DNA of 64,000 bases from an uncultured Bacteroidaceae bacterium (GCA_905235525.1 CAJOLW010000035.1:124001-188000); one strand, 5' to 3'; positions 44,126 to 54,185 are shown, counted from the first letter of the stretch. Program-made: numbers and translations. Notes: a model not told the origin generated them from the sequence alone.

Positions 44126-44205
44126 GAGTGACGAAGAGTGGATTTCTATTTTCTTCTATGTTTGGTTTTGCAAATATAGAACAAAAAAATCACTCTTCGT
44201 CACTC
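44126..44205. repeat. 15-bp inverted repeat bracketing the galE promoter
   Basis: GAGTGACGAAGAGTG (44126-44140) and its exact complement CACTCTTCGTCACTC (44191-44205) enclose 50 bases that contain the galE -7 box. On the minus strand the upstream arm is followed by ATTTTTTTG, so it might also help end the CotH gene's transcript. Confidence 0.7.
44171..44178 (-). promoter_or_regulatory. -7 box of galE
   Basis: Minus-strand TATATTTG followed by CA, about 87 bases before the galE ATG. No proper -33 TTTG; that position falls in the arm of the inverted repeat. Confidence 0.5.
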
Positions 44206-44261
44206 AAAAGTTGATTATTTTCACAAGATATCCACTTTCAGTAATAAAATACCTTTTTTTC

Positions 44262-47200
44262 TTACTTTATGATGAATTTGATATGGCTCTCGTTGCCATC
44301 CTCTGTGGATGCCTTAACAATGTAGATGCCTCTTGGCAGTTCAGTCACATTGAGGGTCACGAAGCGGCTGTTGGCACTGCCGAACAGCGTGTTTTCCATC
44401 TTCATGCCCGACATGTTGTAGATGTCTGCAGCCCGAATGGGAGACTCTTCGCTCTTGACGTTAATGGCTCCTTCCACATAGGCGATGGCGATGCCTCCCT
44501 CCTTCGTGTAAGAGCGGATGCCGTCAGACTCCGGGGTTTCCGGCTTGATGTAGCGTTCGTCGTATGATCCAATCAAGTTTGCCTTGTCGATGGTTGGCGC
44601 ATTCATCACATAGGTGTCGTTTGCGCCATCGGGATAGCGTCCGAAAGTCTGGGTGCCGAGGTGCTCGCCATAGCTCAGCACGTCCGAGTAGTTCTCTGTG
44701 GTGATGACCACATCACCGCCCTCGGCTGCCAGTTTGAAGGACGTGTGGATGTCGGTTCCGATGTTGTCGAGTTTGTCGCACCAGATGACCTTGTATCCGT
44801 GTGCGGGGATGACAGTGTTGAGTTTCACGTCGTCAGTCGGCACCTGATACTTCTCTGGCTTCTCTGTGTTGTCGGAGATATACATGCCCTTGATGTCAAT
44901 GGGCTCGTCAGTGGTGTTGTACAGTTCAATCCAGTCATTCTTCTTGAAGTAGTCGTTGATGTAAATGGAGTTGGCAGCGCTGACCTCGTTCACTCGGACA
45001 GGGGTGATGCCTTCTGCCAGTGTTTCTGCTTCTGGAATCTTCTTGAACATTGCAGAAATGTTTTGCTTGTCGGAAGAGGGCAGTGTGTATTCCTCATCCT
45101 CCGAAACCAGATTCTGTAAGTTGTCTTGTTCCACGCGCAAGAGTGATGCATCCCATAGAATGTCACTTGATGTGTTATTGTTATTGTGCACTTCTACAGC
45201 AATCACATTTGTGCCTCTCTTGAAGAGTGTCCCCTTTAAGGTCATCTGTCCTTTGTCAGGATTGTCGTGTGCATAGCTACTTGCATAAGAATTGTATGAC
45301 ACATGGCCATCCGGCATGTTGTAGCGTCCTGCTTCCACACCATTTACATACACAATCATTCCATCATCGACAATGTAGTCGAGTATGAACTCGTCTGTTG
45401 CTGACGGGGCGGTATTGATGTTGAATGACTTTCGGAAATAATAAGTTGGTAGGTACCCCTCCGTTTCCGTGTTAAGGTCTGTGTGCCATTTGTTATAATC
45501 ATAACCGAAGCGCGCTTTACCCTGTTTCCACTTGGTGTCGCTGTAGTTAGTGGCTTTCCATTCTTCTTGGTCAAGTGTTCCCGAATCGTAGTACTTCCAA
45601 GTTGTGCCTGTCGCAAATACGCTTGTCGTCTTTGTGGTACTGGCGTTTGCCCATCCTGCGAAGCGATACCCCGCAGGAGCCACGGCTTTCAGCGTGATGG
45701 GAGCGAAGAGATAACCGTCAAATTCGCCATAGGGCAGTTCCATGCCATTGACCATCACCTTTGCATTAGAAGTTCCATTAGATGAAATCAGTACTCTCTG
45801 ACGTTCTGTATTTTTAAGATTCATGTATGAGCAGTTCTGCAATGCATACGTTGCATTATTGTTGCGTGAACTCAACTTGTTCTTCACGTCGTTTGCTGTA
45901 TTCCATGGATTCACGAAGTTTCCCGTTGCTAGATAACTTGCCACATCGTTCACAATCTCTTCCACTTTGTTTTGCTGTAACACGGAGCCTCCAATGATGC
46001 AGAATGTGTCAATGAACTGCTTACGGAATTCTTCATTTTTCAACAGATTCTTGAACAGTGTTACTATTTCAATCTGCTTCTTGTATCGCTTTCCCTCGAT
46101 GCTTTCATTCTTGGAATAGTCGTATCCATGCAGATTGTCTAAAGTGTAGTATTCCTTGTTGAAGAACGTATTGAACACATCGTTGCCACCGATGTTGAAT
46201 GCACCGTCAAGGTCGAAGAGGACAAAATGGAATTTTCCATCGTTTCTATCACGGAATCCCTTGGCGTTGTTTTGTGGCCAGTCCCAGTTTCCGATGTGCA
46301 GTTCCACAGCCATGTAGTTGATAAATTCGTCCACATCGAGCATCTGACGGATTTCTTCATATGTAACTTCATTCTCTGCATTTTCGCTTAGTGCCAGCAG
46401 ATGGTTGAAACTATCTTTCGTTCCTTCCATCTGCACATAGCCGGAGTCTGGTGTAATTTCAAACTGATCTATCTCGTCTGTGTCAATGCCATAGTTGGCA
46501 TAGGCATGATGTTTATTGTTTGGCTCGCGCATATTGAGCACGGCATAATGGGCACCATTGATAAACACATGCACAGGTTGCCATGCTTGATGGTCCACGT
46601 AGAGGCCGCTGCGCGATACCACCTGCTGGATGGCAACATCCTTCACACGGCAACTCCCGTCGTTACCGCCATTGCGAAACAGCAAGGTCTTGTTCTTGAT
46701 GTATGGCTTCTCGTCAAAGAACTGCGCTTGGAAGAAATTATTGAAATCGTATTCTTTGCTTGCCTTCAACTTGAAAGACTTTGGATTTGACGCACGTGTC
46801 CATCCTCCACTGACGGAAAGGTCACACTCCTGAGAGATGAGGCACTTGTTATCTTCTGTGATGTACTCAAATGACACGGGTCTGTCCCAATCCATGTTCC
46901 AGTTGCAGTTGGAGCTTTGTCCATGACCAGGACGTCCGTTAGGTCCCCTTTGGAACACACCATATTCCGTAGAGTTCAGATTCTTGTTATCGGTGACTAC
47001 TGAAATAATAGGAAAGGAATAGTCTTTGTCCTCCAGAATATAGGAACGAGTTACAACTGTTGAAGGAAGATACCCCTCTTGAAAGCATCTGAAGCGGTAG
47101 CAAGTGGTACTCCTCACCGAGAACATTCCTGTAGGAGAGACCTTTCCGTTGTCAAGAGTGGGAGTGGTGCCATCAGTTGTGTATTTCAAGGTTGCTCCCT

Positions 47201-48113
47201 TGGGTATATTGACACTCACCTGCAGAATCCCATTAAAAAGTTGCCCATCCTTGTCCACAATAGGTGGCTCCACCCGTTTGCTGGCAAACCATCCATTAGT
47301 TTGGTTAGATGTTCCAGGGGACGGATTGCCTGTGACTGCCCATGTACTTCCTCCGTCAGTGGTGCGGGCATACGATGTTCGTGAGATAGCCTCAGGATAT
47401 TCCTGCTGAGCAATGATTTTTGTGCCATCAGAGATGATGATGATACCACCATCACAATCCAGTTTGTCATCAATCTGACGATAAGAAGGAAGTGTCCACA
47501 CTTCATGGTGATCAAAGTTGAGCAAAGCATATCCATGAGCAGGTATAGCACCATAAGTACTTTGCAAATAGTTTTTCTTCAGATTGTTGAGGTCATCAGT
47601 AATATAAAGACCGCCCAACGTGACGCTCCTGTCTGTTGGGTTATATAACTCCACCCAACTGCCATAGTTGTACGAAGGGTCAAGATACACATCCACATTG
47701 GCAGCCATAATCTCGTTGATGATAAGATTATCTGCCGTTGGCTCATCTCTTTTGACTGTCACTTTGCACATGGCTTTTTTACCGCTATCATCTTTTGCTG
47801 TGGCTACGATGTAGCACACGCCGATGTCGATGGCTGTGATTTGTCCTTTATTGTCCACAGTCGCTACACTCTCTTTTGTCGAAGACCATGCAACATTAAG
47901 AAAGGTCGCATCTGCTGGCAAAACCGTTGCTGTTAGGTCATGAGTCTCCGACTGAGCCAATTCGACACTTGTTTCAGACAGAGTGATGGAAGTGACATTG
48001 ACAATGTCTGCATCGGTCACGTCAATCCCAGCCTTCTGTGCATACCCCGATAAGGATGCGCAGATTAGAATAAGAATAGTGTACAATTTATTCATTTTAA
48101 TTATTTTATTCAT
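44262..48113 (-). CDS. Large secreted protein: Ig-like, lamin-tail and CotH kinase domains, type IX tail
   Basis: 1283 residues. Signal peptide, then a BIG2 Ig-like domain (about 39-125, VNVTSITLSETSVELAQSE), a lamin-tail domain (about 133-260, NEIMAANVD and WVELYNPTDRSV), a chitobiase-like C domain (about 283-355, GATLKYTTDGTTPTLDNG), a CotH kinase-like domain (about 365-770, with RNGGNDGSCRVKD and LFDLDGAFNIGGND), a galactose-binding-like region (about 870-1010), a second lamin-tail domain (about 1050-1190, VNEVSAANSIYIND) and a C-terminal sorting tail (GIYIVKASTEDG). It is probably exported and surface-attached by type IX secretion. The substrate of the CotH-like domain is unknown. The start may be 18 bases further in. 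Confidence 0.85.
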   Translation of the reverse strand: MNKIIKMNKLYTILILICASLSGYAQKAGIDVTDADIVNVTSITLSETSVELAQSETHDLTATVLPADATFLNVAWSSTKESVATVDNKGQITAIDIGVCYIVATAKDDSGKKAMCKVTVKRDEPTADNLIINEIMAANVDVYLDPSYNYGSWVELYNPTDRSVTLGGLYITDDLNNLKKNYLQSTYGAIPAHGYALLNFDHHEVWTLPSYRQIDDKLDCDGGIIIISDGTKIIAQQEYPEAISRTSYARTTDGGSTWAVTGNPSPGTSNQTNGWFASKRVEPPIVDKDGQLFNGILQVSVNIPKGATLKYTTDGTTPTLDNGKVSPTGMFSVRSTTCYRFRCFQEGYLPSTVVTRSYILEDKDYSFPIISVVTDNKNLNSTEYGVFQRGPNGRPGHGQSSNCNWNMDWDRPVSFEYITEDNKCLISQECDLSVSGGWTRASNPKSFKLKASKEYDFNNFFQAQFFDEKPYIKNKTLLFRNGGNDGSCRVKDVAIQQVVSRSGLYVDHQAWQPVHVFINGAHYAVLNMREPNNKHHAYANYGIDTDEIDQFEITPDSGYVQMEGTKDSFNHLLALSENAENEVTYEEIRQMLDVDEFINYMAVELHIGNWDWPQNNAKGFRDRNDGKFHFVLFDLDGAFNIGGNDVFNTFFNKEYYTLDNLHGYDYSKNESIEGKRYKKQIEIVTLFKNLLKNEEFRKQFIDTFCIIGGSVLQQNKVEEIVNDVASYLATGNFVNPWNTANDVKNKLSSRNNNATYALQNCSYMNLKNTERQRVLISSNGTSNAKVMVNGMELPYGEFDGYLFAPITLKAVAPAGYRFAGWANASTTKTTSVFATGTTWKYYDSGTLDQEEWKATNYSDTKWKQGKARFGYDYNKWHTDLNTETEGYLPTYYFRKSFNINTAPSATDEFILDYIVDDGMIVYVNGVEAGRYNMPDGHVSYNSYASSYAHDNPDKGQMTLKGTLFKRGTNVIAVEVHNNNNTSSDILWDASLLRVEQDNLQNLVSEDEEYTLPSSDKQNISAMFKKIPEAETLAEGITPVRVNEVSAANSIYINDYFKKNDWIELYNTTDEPIDIKGMYISDNTEKPEKYQVPTDDVKLNTVIPAHGYKVIWCDKLDNIGTDIHTSFKLAAEGGDVVITTENYSDVLSYGEHLGTQTFGRYPDGANDTYVMNAPTIDKANLIGSYDERYIKPETPESDGIRSYTKEGGIAIAYVEGAINVKSEESPIRAADIYNMSGMKMENTLFGSANSRFVTLNVTELPRGIYIVKASTEDGNESHIKFIIK

Positions 48114-48178
48114 GTTACCATTTGCTTTTAGGTTAATAATTTCGTTGTGTGTGGTTTGGTGAAAAGTTCTCGGTTGTG

Positions 48179-49303
48179 TTAATTTGAGGGCCGTGGTTTC
48201 CTCCAGAAGTTCACTCCCAATAGGTATTTCAGAGTTCCGTATGTGTTGGTCAAACCGAACTTGTCTTTTCGGTAGTCGTAGGTGTGTGCCTCAAAAATCA
48301 GACCGCTGAACATCCTCGTGTTGTTCCAGAAGAGGGACATGCGCAGATTAAGGTCTGTAGAAACATTGTTCAAGATGGAACGTCCAAATTCTTCTGCTTC
48401 CGTGATGTTCGACCTTCGGTAACCGATACTGGGAATGAACGATATGGCAAAGAGCACATTGCGTCCCAACACACAGTTGTAATTATATCCCCCGCTCACG
48501 CTATAGTCATGATAGTTCACTTTGGTGAACAGCAGCGTAGAGTCTATATCTTCTCTGATGTGGTCAGGCAATGCATCTTTGTCAAAAGTGATATTTTGAT
48601 GGTTATACTGGAATCCGATGCTCCAACTGCCACAACTCTTCCGTTGTACCGCATTGGCTCCGAATGCTGCAGGCCACGAAAAATGGCGATTGTTAAACAT
48701 GTATATGACATTGAATCCGTTGCATCTGGAGTCTAAGCCGTGAAAAGCTCTGTCTTTTCCCTTCGTTTCAATTTTACTTACGCTCCTTATTTCTGCCCCC
48801 TTTCCAGAATTGAACGTATAGTATTCGGCAAAAAATTTCGCCGTATGAACGACGAGCGATTGCCGTAAAGAGGTTCCGTTTGTCTTGCCTGCCCTAATGC
48901 CAAGGTCGTTCAGGTTCCACACGGCACCGTATCCAAGGATGCTGTAATAAATATATCCTCCAAGAATAACAGACGGGTCGGACTGGATGACCATTGTGTT
49001 GCCTGTCTGTGACGACCGTAGGAAATAATAGTCATGCCAGTATGACAATTCCATTTGAACCGTCAGGTTGTATTTTTGAGGAGTGACGTAGTTTGTGTCG
49101 CATCCCATAAAGAATTTCTCCACACCACTCATGATGCGAGGTAAAGAGAACCTGTTCTTTTTTCCTGTCACCACAATGCTGTCAATAGTCAACTCATCCA
49201 TATCTCCAGCGATTGACGTTGAGTCATTTTGGGCTTTTGTAGTCATGCATAAAACAAAGACCAACGATACTGTACACAATACTTGTTTTATCCCCATGCA
49301 CAT
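48179..49303 (-). CDS. DUF4421 family protein (probable outer membrane barrel)
   Basis: 374 residues with a signal peptide ending about TTKAQ. The mature part matches the style of DUF4421: IDSIVVTGKKNRFSLPRIMS, then many aromatic-rich alternating strands (NLTVQMELSYWHDYYF, NHQNITFDKDALPDHI). Function is unknown. It is just upstream of the CotH gene and starts 4 bases after the oxidoreductase stop, so the three may be one transcript. Confidence 0.78.
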   Translation of the reverse strand: MCMGIKQVLCTVSLVFVLCMTTKAQNDSTSIAGDMDELTIDSIVVTGKKNRFSLPRIMSGVEKFFMGCDTNYVTPQKYNLTVQMELSYWHDYYFLRSSQTGNTMVIQSDPSVILGGYIYYSILGYGAVWNLNDLGIRAGKTNGTSLRQSLVVHTAKFFAEYYTFNSGKGAEIRSVSKIETKGKDRAFHGLDSRCNGFNVIYMFNNRHFSWPAAFGANAVQRKSCGSWSIGFQYNHQNITFDKDALPDHIREDIDSTLLFTKVNYHDYSVSGGYNYNCVLGRNVLFAISFIPSIGYRRSNITEAEEFGRSILNNVSTDLNLRMSLFWNNTRMFSGLIFEAHTYDYRKDKFGLTNTYGTLKYLLGVNFWRKPRPSN

Positions 49304-49307
49304 AACT

Positions 49308-50303
49308 CTATATCTTCCCTAATATGCGATCCATCACCCAATTGGTCGGAGTGGCACTGAGTGAATCGCAATCGCACTTCTCTTTTCCCTGCAAGTGTCT
49401 CACCACTTTCTCAATCAGTCCCATCTGCACATATGGAGGGTTAGGAATCACTATTTGTTCTTGTCCTCGCTCCGTGTCAAGTACGATAGGCTCATAATCA
49501 AATACAGAGAATACGAGTTTCCCTTTCGTGCCGACGATGGAGATTCGATCCCTTCTTGCCGATTCGTGTGCAACAAAACACCAAGATGCACTGCCTGTCA
49601 ATCCGGTGCTGAATCGAAAACAAGCATTGAACGTGTCCTCCACTTTATATAGACCAGCCATGTTTTGGCAGAATCCTTCAGCCTCTATGACAGGACCGAA
49701 CCAATATTGCAACAAATCTATCTGATGTGCAGCGAGGTCATAGAAGTATCCGCCACCTCCTGCCACTTCAGGCTGCAATCTCCATGGCAATTCCTTTCCG
49801 CTCTTATAGTCAAGTTCCCTTGGTGGCACAGCAAAACGAATCTGCACTGTCAGCACATCTCCGATTTCTCCACCCGTCACAATCTGCTTCACCTTTTCGA
49901 AATAGGGTAGGTAGCGTCGGTAGAAAGCCACAAAACAAGGAACGCCTGTCAATTGGCTGATGCGGTTCGCCCTCAGGCAATCCTCATAACTGGCAGCCAA
50001 AGGCTTCTCGATATAGGCAGGCTTTCCCGCTTTCATCGCCATGATGGCAAAAGTGGCATGAGAGGATGGGGGAGTGGCGATGTACACAGCGGTCACCTCT
50101 GGGTCGCTCACCAACGACAGAGCGTCAGCATAATACTTCTTGATGCCATGACGTTTAGCATAGGATTTGGCCTTGTCCTTGTCGCGGCTCATCACAGCCA
50201 CCACTTCACTGCCTTCTATCATACTGAAAGCAGGGCCACTCTTCTTCTCCGTCACTTCACCGCAGCCGATAAATCCCCATTTGACTGTGTTTTGATTCTC
50301 CAT
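49308..50303 (-). CDS. Gfo/Idh/MocA-family oxidoreductase
   Basis: 331 residues. N-terminal Rossmann fold VKWGFIGCGEVTEKKSGPAF; TAVYIATPPSSHATFAIMAM near 75; the sugar-dehydrogenase EKP motif AYIEKPLA near 97; and a GGGYFYDLAAHQIDLLQYW block near 180 with the catalytic His. An NAD(P)-dependent dehydrogenase of sugars or cyclitols; the substrate is not predictable. It has a good promoter on the minus strand and shares an intergenic region with tex. Confidence 0.88.
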   Translation of the reverse strand: MENQNTVKWGFIGCGEVTEKKSGPAFSMIEGSEVVAVMSRDKDKAKSYAKRHGIKKYYADALSLVSDPEVTAVYIATPPSSHATFAIMAMKAGKPAYIEKPLAASYEDCLRANRISQLTGVPCFVAFYRRYLPYFEKVKQIVTGGEIGDVLTVQIRFAVPPRELDYKSGKELPWRLQPEVAGGGGYFYDLAAHQIDLLQYWFGPVIEAEGFCQNMAGLYKVEDTFNACFRFSTGLTGSASWCFVAHESARRDRISIVGTKGKLVFSVFDYEPIVLDTERGQEQIVIPNPPYVQMGLIEKVVRHLQGKEKCDCDSLSATPTNWVMDRILGKI

Positions 50304-50408
50304 TTTCTTTTATTTATTCATCCCGCAGATTTCTCTGATTCCCACAGATTTTTCTCTCACGGATTTTGCGGATTGAACGGATTTTTCGTTTTCGTTCTTT
50401 TCTCGTTG

Positions 50409-50440
50409 CAAAAATACTACAAATTCTTCACTCTTCCAAA
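50409..50440 (-). promoter_or_regulatory. Promoter of the oxidoreductase/DUF4421/CotH genes
   Basis: On the minus strand TTTG, 20 bases, TATTTTTG. The leader of about 105 bases holds CACAGATTT-type low-complexity repeats. Confidence 0.6.
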
Positions 50441-50507
50441 AGAAAATTTCCAAAGAGGTTCTTTTTAAATATTCTTTAGACAAACAATGGATTTTTTCAT
50501 ATAATGC

Positions 50508-50537
50508 TTTGCCTTTTTTATTTTTTTCCTACCTTTG
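50508..50537 (+). promoter_or_regulatory. Promoter of tex
   Basis: TTTG, 18 bases, TACCTTTG then CA; 24 bases before the ATG. Confidence 0.6.
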
Positions 50538-50561
50538 CAATTCCAAAATTGAATAGCATTC

Positions 50562-52733
50562 ATGAACACAATTTTCACAGAACTCATATCAAAGGCGACT
50601 GGCATCAGTGAACGTCAGGTTGCTGGTACCGTAGGATTGTTGGAAGAGGGATGCACCATTCCATTCATCAGTCGATACAGAAAGGAAGTGACAGGTGCCC
50701 TTGACGAAGTGCAAGTGGCAAGCGTGAGCGACCATTTGGAGAAACTCAACGAACTGGCAAAACGCAAGGAGACCATCCTGAAAAACATTGAGGAGCAAGG
50801 TAAACTGACTCCAGATTTGAAGACCCGTGTCGAAGGTTCATGGGACAGCACTGTACTGGAGGACATTTACCTGCCCTTTAAACCCAAGCGGAAAACTCGT
50901 GCAGAGGTGGCTCGACAGAAGGGGTTGGAACCATTAGCAACTTTTTTGATGCAACAGAATCCCGCTGCAGATGTGGACAAAAAGGCTAGGGAGTTTGTCG
51001 GCAAGGGAAAGGGTGTGGCAAGCATCGAGGAGGCCATACAGGGTGCGCAGGACATCATTGCAGAACAGGTGAGTGAGAGCGAAGAAGCGAGAAACATTGT
51101 ACGTTTCAACTTCAAGAAAGATGCCGTCATCACTTCTGTGAAAGTAAAGTGCAAGGCCAAGAACAAGGAGGACGAAGAAGAATGGGAACAGAAGGCGCAG
51201 AAATACCGAGACTACTTCGATTTCTCGGAGAAACTTGCCAAGTGTGCCTCTCACCGTTTGTTGGCGATGCGCCGAGGCGAGGCAGAGGGCATCTTGAGAG
51301 TGAGCATCAGTGGAGACGACGAGCGATGCCTTGATCGGTTAGACCGACAATTCCTGCACAATTCGAGCAAGAGCGCAGAACTTGTGTGGGATGCCATCGA
51401 AGACGGCTTCAAACGATTGCTTAAGCCCGGCATTGAAACGGAGTTTGCCAATATCTCCAAGGAGCGTGCCGACCAAGAGGCCATCCGCATCTTTGTCAAG
51501 AACCTCGAACAACTGCTTATGTCTCCCCCTTTAGGGCAGAAACGTGTTTTGGCACTCGACCCGGGTTTCCGTACAGGCTGCAAGGTCGTGTGTCTTGATG
51601 CTGAGGGTAACCTGCTTCACAATGAGGCGATTTATCCCCATCCTCCCAAGAACGAACGCCGTGCCGCTGCCGACAAACTCTGGACACTCACCAAGCAATA
51701 TAAGATTGAAGCCATCTCCATCGGCAATGGAACCGCCAGCCGAGAGACTGAAGAGTTCGTACGTGGTCTTGGCTTGCCCAAGGTAATTCAAATTTTCGTG
51801 GTGAGCGAAGACGGAGCCAGCATCTACTCTGCCTCCAAGGTGGCACGAGAAGAGTTTCCCGATTATGACGTGACGGTGCGTGGGGCGGTTAGCATCGGTC
51901 GCCGTCTCATGGATCCTTTGGCAGAACTGGTGAAGATTGACCCCAGCAGCATCGGAGTGGGGCAATACCAGAAGGATGTGGACCAAAAGGAACTGAAGCA
52001 CTCCCTTGACCAAACCGTTGAACTCTGTGTGAACAAGGTGGGCGTGAACGTGAACACAGCCAGCAAACACCTACTCACATACATCTCTGGTCTTGGTCCA
52101 GCCATTGCCCAAAACATCGTCACCTACCGAGCCGAGAATGGTGCCTTCACCTCCCGAAAGGACTTGCTGAAAGTGCCCAAATTGGGTCCAAAGGCTTATG
52201 AACAGGCAGCAGGATTCTTGCGTGTGAGTGGAGGAAAAAATCCATTGGACAACAGTGCTGTTCATCCCGAGAGCTATCCCATTGTGGAACGGATGGCAAA
52301 AGACCAGCAATGTTCTGTGGCAGAACTGATGGCGAATAAAGAAGTGCGCAGCCATATTGACATTCACAAATATGTGACCGACAAAGTGGGTCTTCCCACG
52401 CTTGAAGACATCATGCAAGAACTTGCCAAACCAGGTCGTGACCCCCGTCAGCAACTCACCGTATTCGAGTTCTCCAAAGACGTGAAGGACTTGGCAGATG
52501 TGCAGGTTGGCATGATTCTTCCGGGTATCATTACCAACATCACCAACTTCGGTTGCTTTGTCGATGTTGGAGTCCACACCAAGGGACTTGTCCACATCAG
52601 CGAATTGGCTGACCATTTTGTGAAAGATCCTTCAGAAGAAGTACAATTGCATCAGCACGTCACTGTGCGCGTGATTGGCGTGGATTTGCAACGTGGCAGA
52701 ATGCAACTCAGCATGAAAGGGATGGATAGTTAG
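50562..52733 (+). CDS. tex: Tex-family RNA-binding transcription accessory protein
   Basis: 723 residues in the Tex order: N-terminal helical domain (GCTIPFISRYRKEVTGALDE), a YqgF/RuvC-like nuclease fold (VLALDPGFRTGCKVVCLD near residue 325), helix-hairpin-helix pairs (ISGLGPAIAQNIVTYR near 505), and a C-terminal S1 RNA-binding domain (GIITNITNFGCFVDVGVH near 650). Tex/Spt6-like proteins bind nucleic acid and affect transcription in ways not fully known. Length is typical. Confidence 0.95.
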   Translation: MNTIFTELISKATGISERQVAGTVGLLEEGCTIPFISRYRKEVTGALDEVQVASVSDHLEKLNELAKRKETILKNIEEQGKLTPDLKTRVEGSWDSTVLEDIYLPFKPKRKTRAEVARQKGLEPLATFLMQQNPAADVDKKAREFVGKGKGVASIEEAIQGAQDIIAEQVSESEEARNIVRFNFKKDAVITSVKVKCKAKNKEDEEEWEQKAQKYRDYFDFSEKLAKCASHRLLAMRRGEAEGILRVSISGDDERCLDRLDRQFLHNSSKSAELVWDAIEDGFKRLLKPGIETEFANISKERADQEAIRIFVKNLEQLLMSPPLGQKRVLALDPGFRTGCKVVCLDAEGNLLHNEAIYPHPPKNERRAAADKLWTLTKQYKIEAISIGNGTASRETEEFVRGLGLPKVIQIFVVSEDGASIYSASKVAREEFPDYDVTVRGAVSIGRRLMDPLAELVKIDPSSIGVGQYQKDVDQKELKHSLDQTVELCVNKVGVNVNTASKHLLTYISGLGPAIAQNIVTYRAENGAFTSRKDLLKVPKLGPKAYEQAAGFLRVSGGKNPLDNSAVHPESYPIVERMAKDQQCSVAELMANKEVRSHIDIHKYVTDKVGLPTLEDIMQELAKPGRDPRQQLTVFEFSKDVKDLADVQVGMILPGIITNITNFGCFVDVGVHTKGLVHISELADHFVKDPSEEVQLHQHVTVRVIGVDLQRGRMQLSMKGMDS

Positions 52734-53144
52734 GAATTAGCCACATAAATGACCGATTTTGGTCAAAAACCGACGTGTCCCATGTCAATTGGGGGGGGGG
52801 GTAGTAGAATTGTGTCAAGACCATTTTCTTCCCTCTACAACTAAAGGAGATTGTGTCAAAAGTAACAGACAAGACCTTTTTTCTTTTGTTTTTTATTTCT
52901 TTCTTTCTATTCTCTCCACCTTCCACTCCCTTACAAAAGCAAATTTGAAAGAAAAATAATGATGGGACTATAAAAAGATGTCTAACAAAAAGGTGAAAAA
53001 CTATGGACAGCAAGATTTACATAAAAAAGTGACGAAGTTGGGAGGTGTGGATTAAACTTTCTGGTGTTTTTTACATCCAAAATAATGTTATTCTTTTTAT
53101 TATAAACTTTTTTAATCACTCTAACCTAGTAAAAAAACAAAATT
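52734..53144. other. Intergenic stretch with a G11 tract and a repeat copy
   Basis: Holds a second copy of the AAAACCGAYGTGYCCC element (about 52767-52791) running straight into eleven G's (52791-52801). The rest is T- and A-rich sequence without a recognised gene. No perfect promoter match precedes the esterase gene; the final 100 bases are very AT-rich. Confidence 0.6.
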
Positions 53145-54185
53145 ATGAAGAGTTATTTGAAAACATTGGCACTTGGTGCTACACTGATGAGTACAACAGC
53201 ATTGATGGCTCAGCCTGGCGGCGGTTTTCCTGGCGGCGGTTTCCCTGGTGGTGGTTTCCCTGGTGGAGGCTTCGGCGGTTTTGGTGGCTTTGGCGGAGAC
53301 CAGAGTTCTCAGACTCAAGCGGAGTATTCCGAGAAATTTACGGACATCAACTATGCTGGCGATGACGGACAGGTTTATCACATGCTTGACATTTACCTTC
53401 CAAAAGAAGTGAAGGACAAGTATCCTGTGGTGGTGCATATCTATGGAAGTGCATGGGGCAGCAACAATTCCAAGGGGGCTGCCGACATCAACACCATCTG
53501 CGCTGCGTTGCTCAAGGCTGGTTATGCTGTGGTGACACCTAACCACCGTTCCATCCGTGATGGCAAATGGCCTGCTCAAGTGAATGACATCAAGGCGGTC
53601 ATCCGCTTCATCCGTGCCAATGCTGCCAAGTACAAGTTTGACACTTCTTTCATCGCTACATCTGGTTTCTCTTCTGGTGGTCATCTGTCTGCCGTGACAG
53701 CACTCTCAAACGGTGTTAAGGTGGCAAAGCAGGGCGAAGCAGAGTATGACGTGGAAGGCAGTGTGGGTCCTTACACGAAGGAGTCAAGTTATGTGAATGC
53801 ATTCTGTGACTGGTCTGGTCCTACAGAACTCCTCCACATGGAGTGTGGTAACGCAATGGTGTTTGGTGGTAAGGGTAATACCCCGGAAGAGCAAATCATC
53901 GGTGCTCCAAAGGAAGGAAACGAGAGCAAGTTCTTGCTGCTGAGTGCATCAGGTTACATTGACAAAGACGATGTGCCAGGTTACATATTTCATGGCGACA
54001 AAGACAATATTGTAGCATCATGTGTTAGTCAGTATCTCTATGACCAATTGCAAAAGGCTGGTGTGGAGAGTTATATCTTGCGTGAGCCGGAAGGTGGTCA
54101 CGGTATGGGCATGTATTCGGAAGCGAACTTGCAGAAGATGGTGGACTTTCTGAATGGGGTGCGCACTGCCAAGAAAAAGAAATAA
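53145..54185 (+). CDS. Secreted alpha/beta hydrolase (esterase) with a Gly-rich repeat
   Basis: 346 residues. Signal peptide (to about ALMA), then a low-complexity spacer with PGGGF repeated four times and GGFGGFGG, then an alpha/beta hydrolase: VVHIYGSAWGSNN (oxyanion side), ATSGFSSGGHLSAV with the nucleophile Ser in GFSSGG, a likely Asp in HGDKDNIV and the His in EGGHGMGM. It resembles BD-FAE-like/carbohydrate esterase enzymes that remove acyl groups from plant or other glycans. The Gly-rich stretch is probably a flexible linker. The substrate is unknown. Confidence 0.82.
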   Translation: MKSYLKTLALGATLMSTTALMAQPGGGFPGGGFPGGGFPGGGFGGFGGFGGDQSSQTQAEYSEKFTDINYAGDDGQVYHMLDIYLPKEVKDKYPVVVHIYGSAWGSNNSKGAADINTICAALLKAGYAVVTPNHRSIRDGKWPAQVNDIKAVIRFIRANAAKYKFDTSFIATSGFSSGGHLSAVTALSNGVKVAKQGEAEYDVEGSVGPYTKESSYVNAFCDWSGPTELLHMECGNAMVFGGKGNTPEEQIIGAPKEGNESKFLLLSASGYIDKDDVPGYIFHGDKDNIVASCVSQYLYDQLQKAGVESYILREPEGGHGMGMYSEANLQKMVDFLNGVRTAKKKK

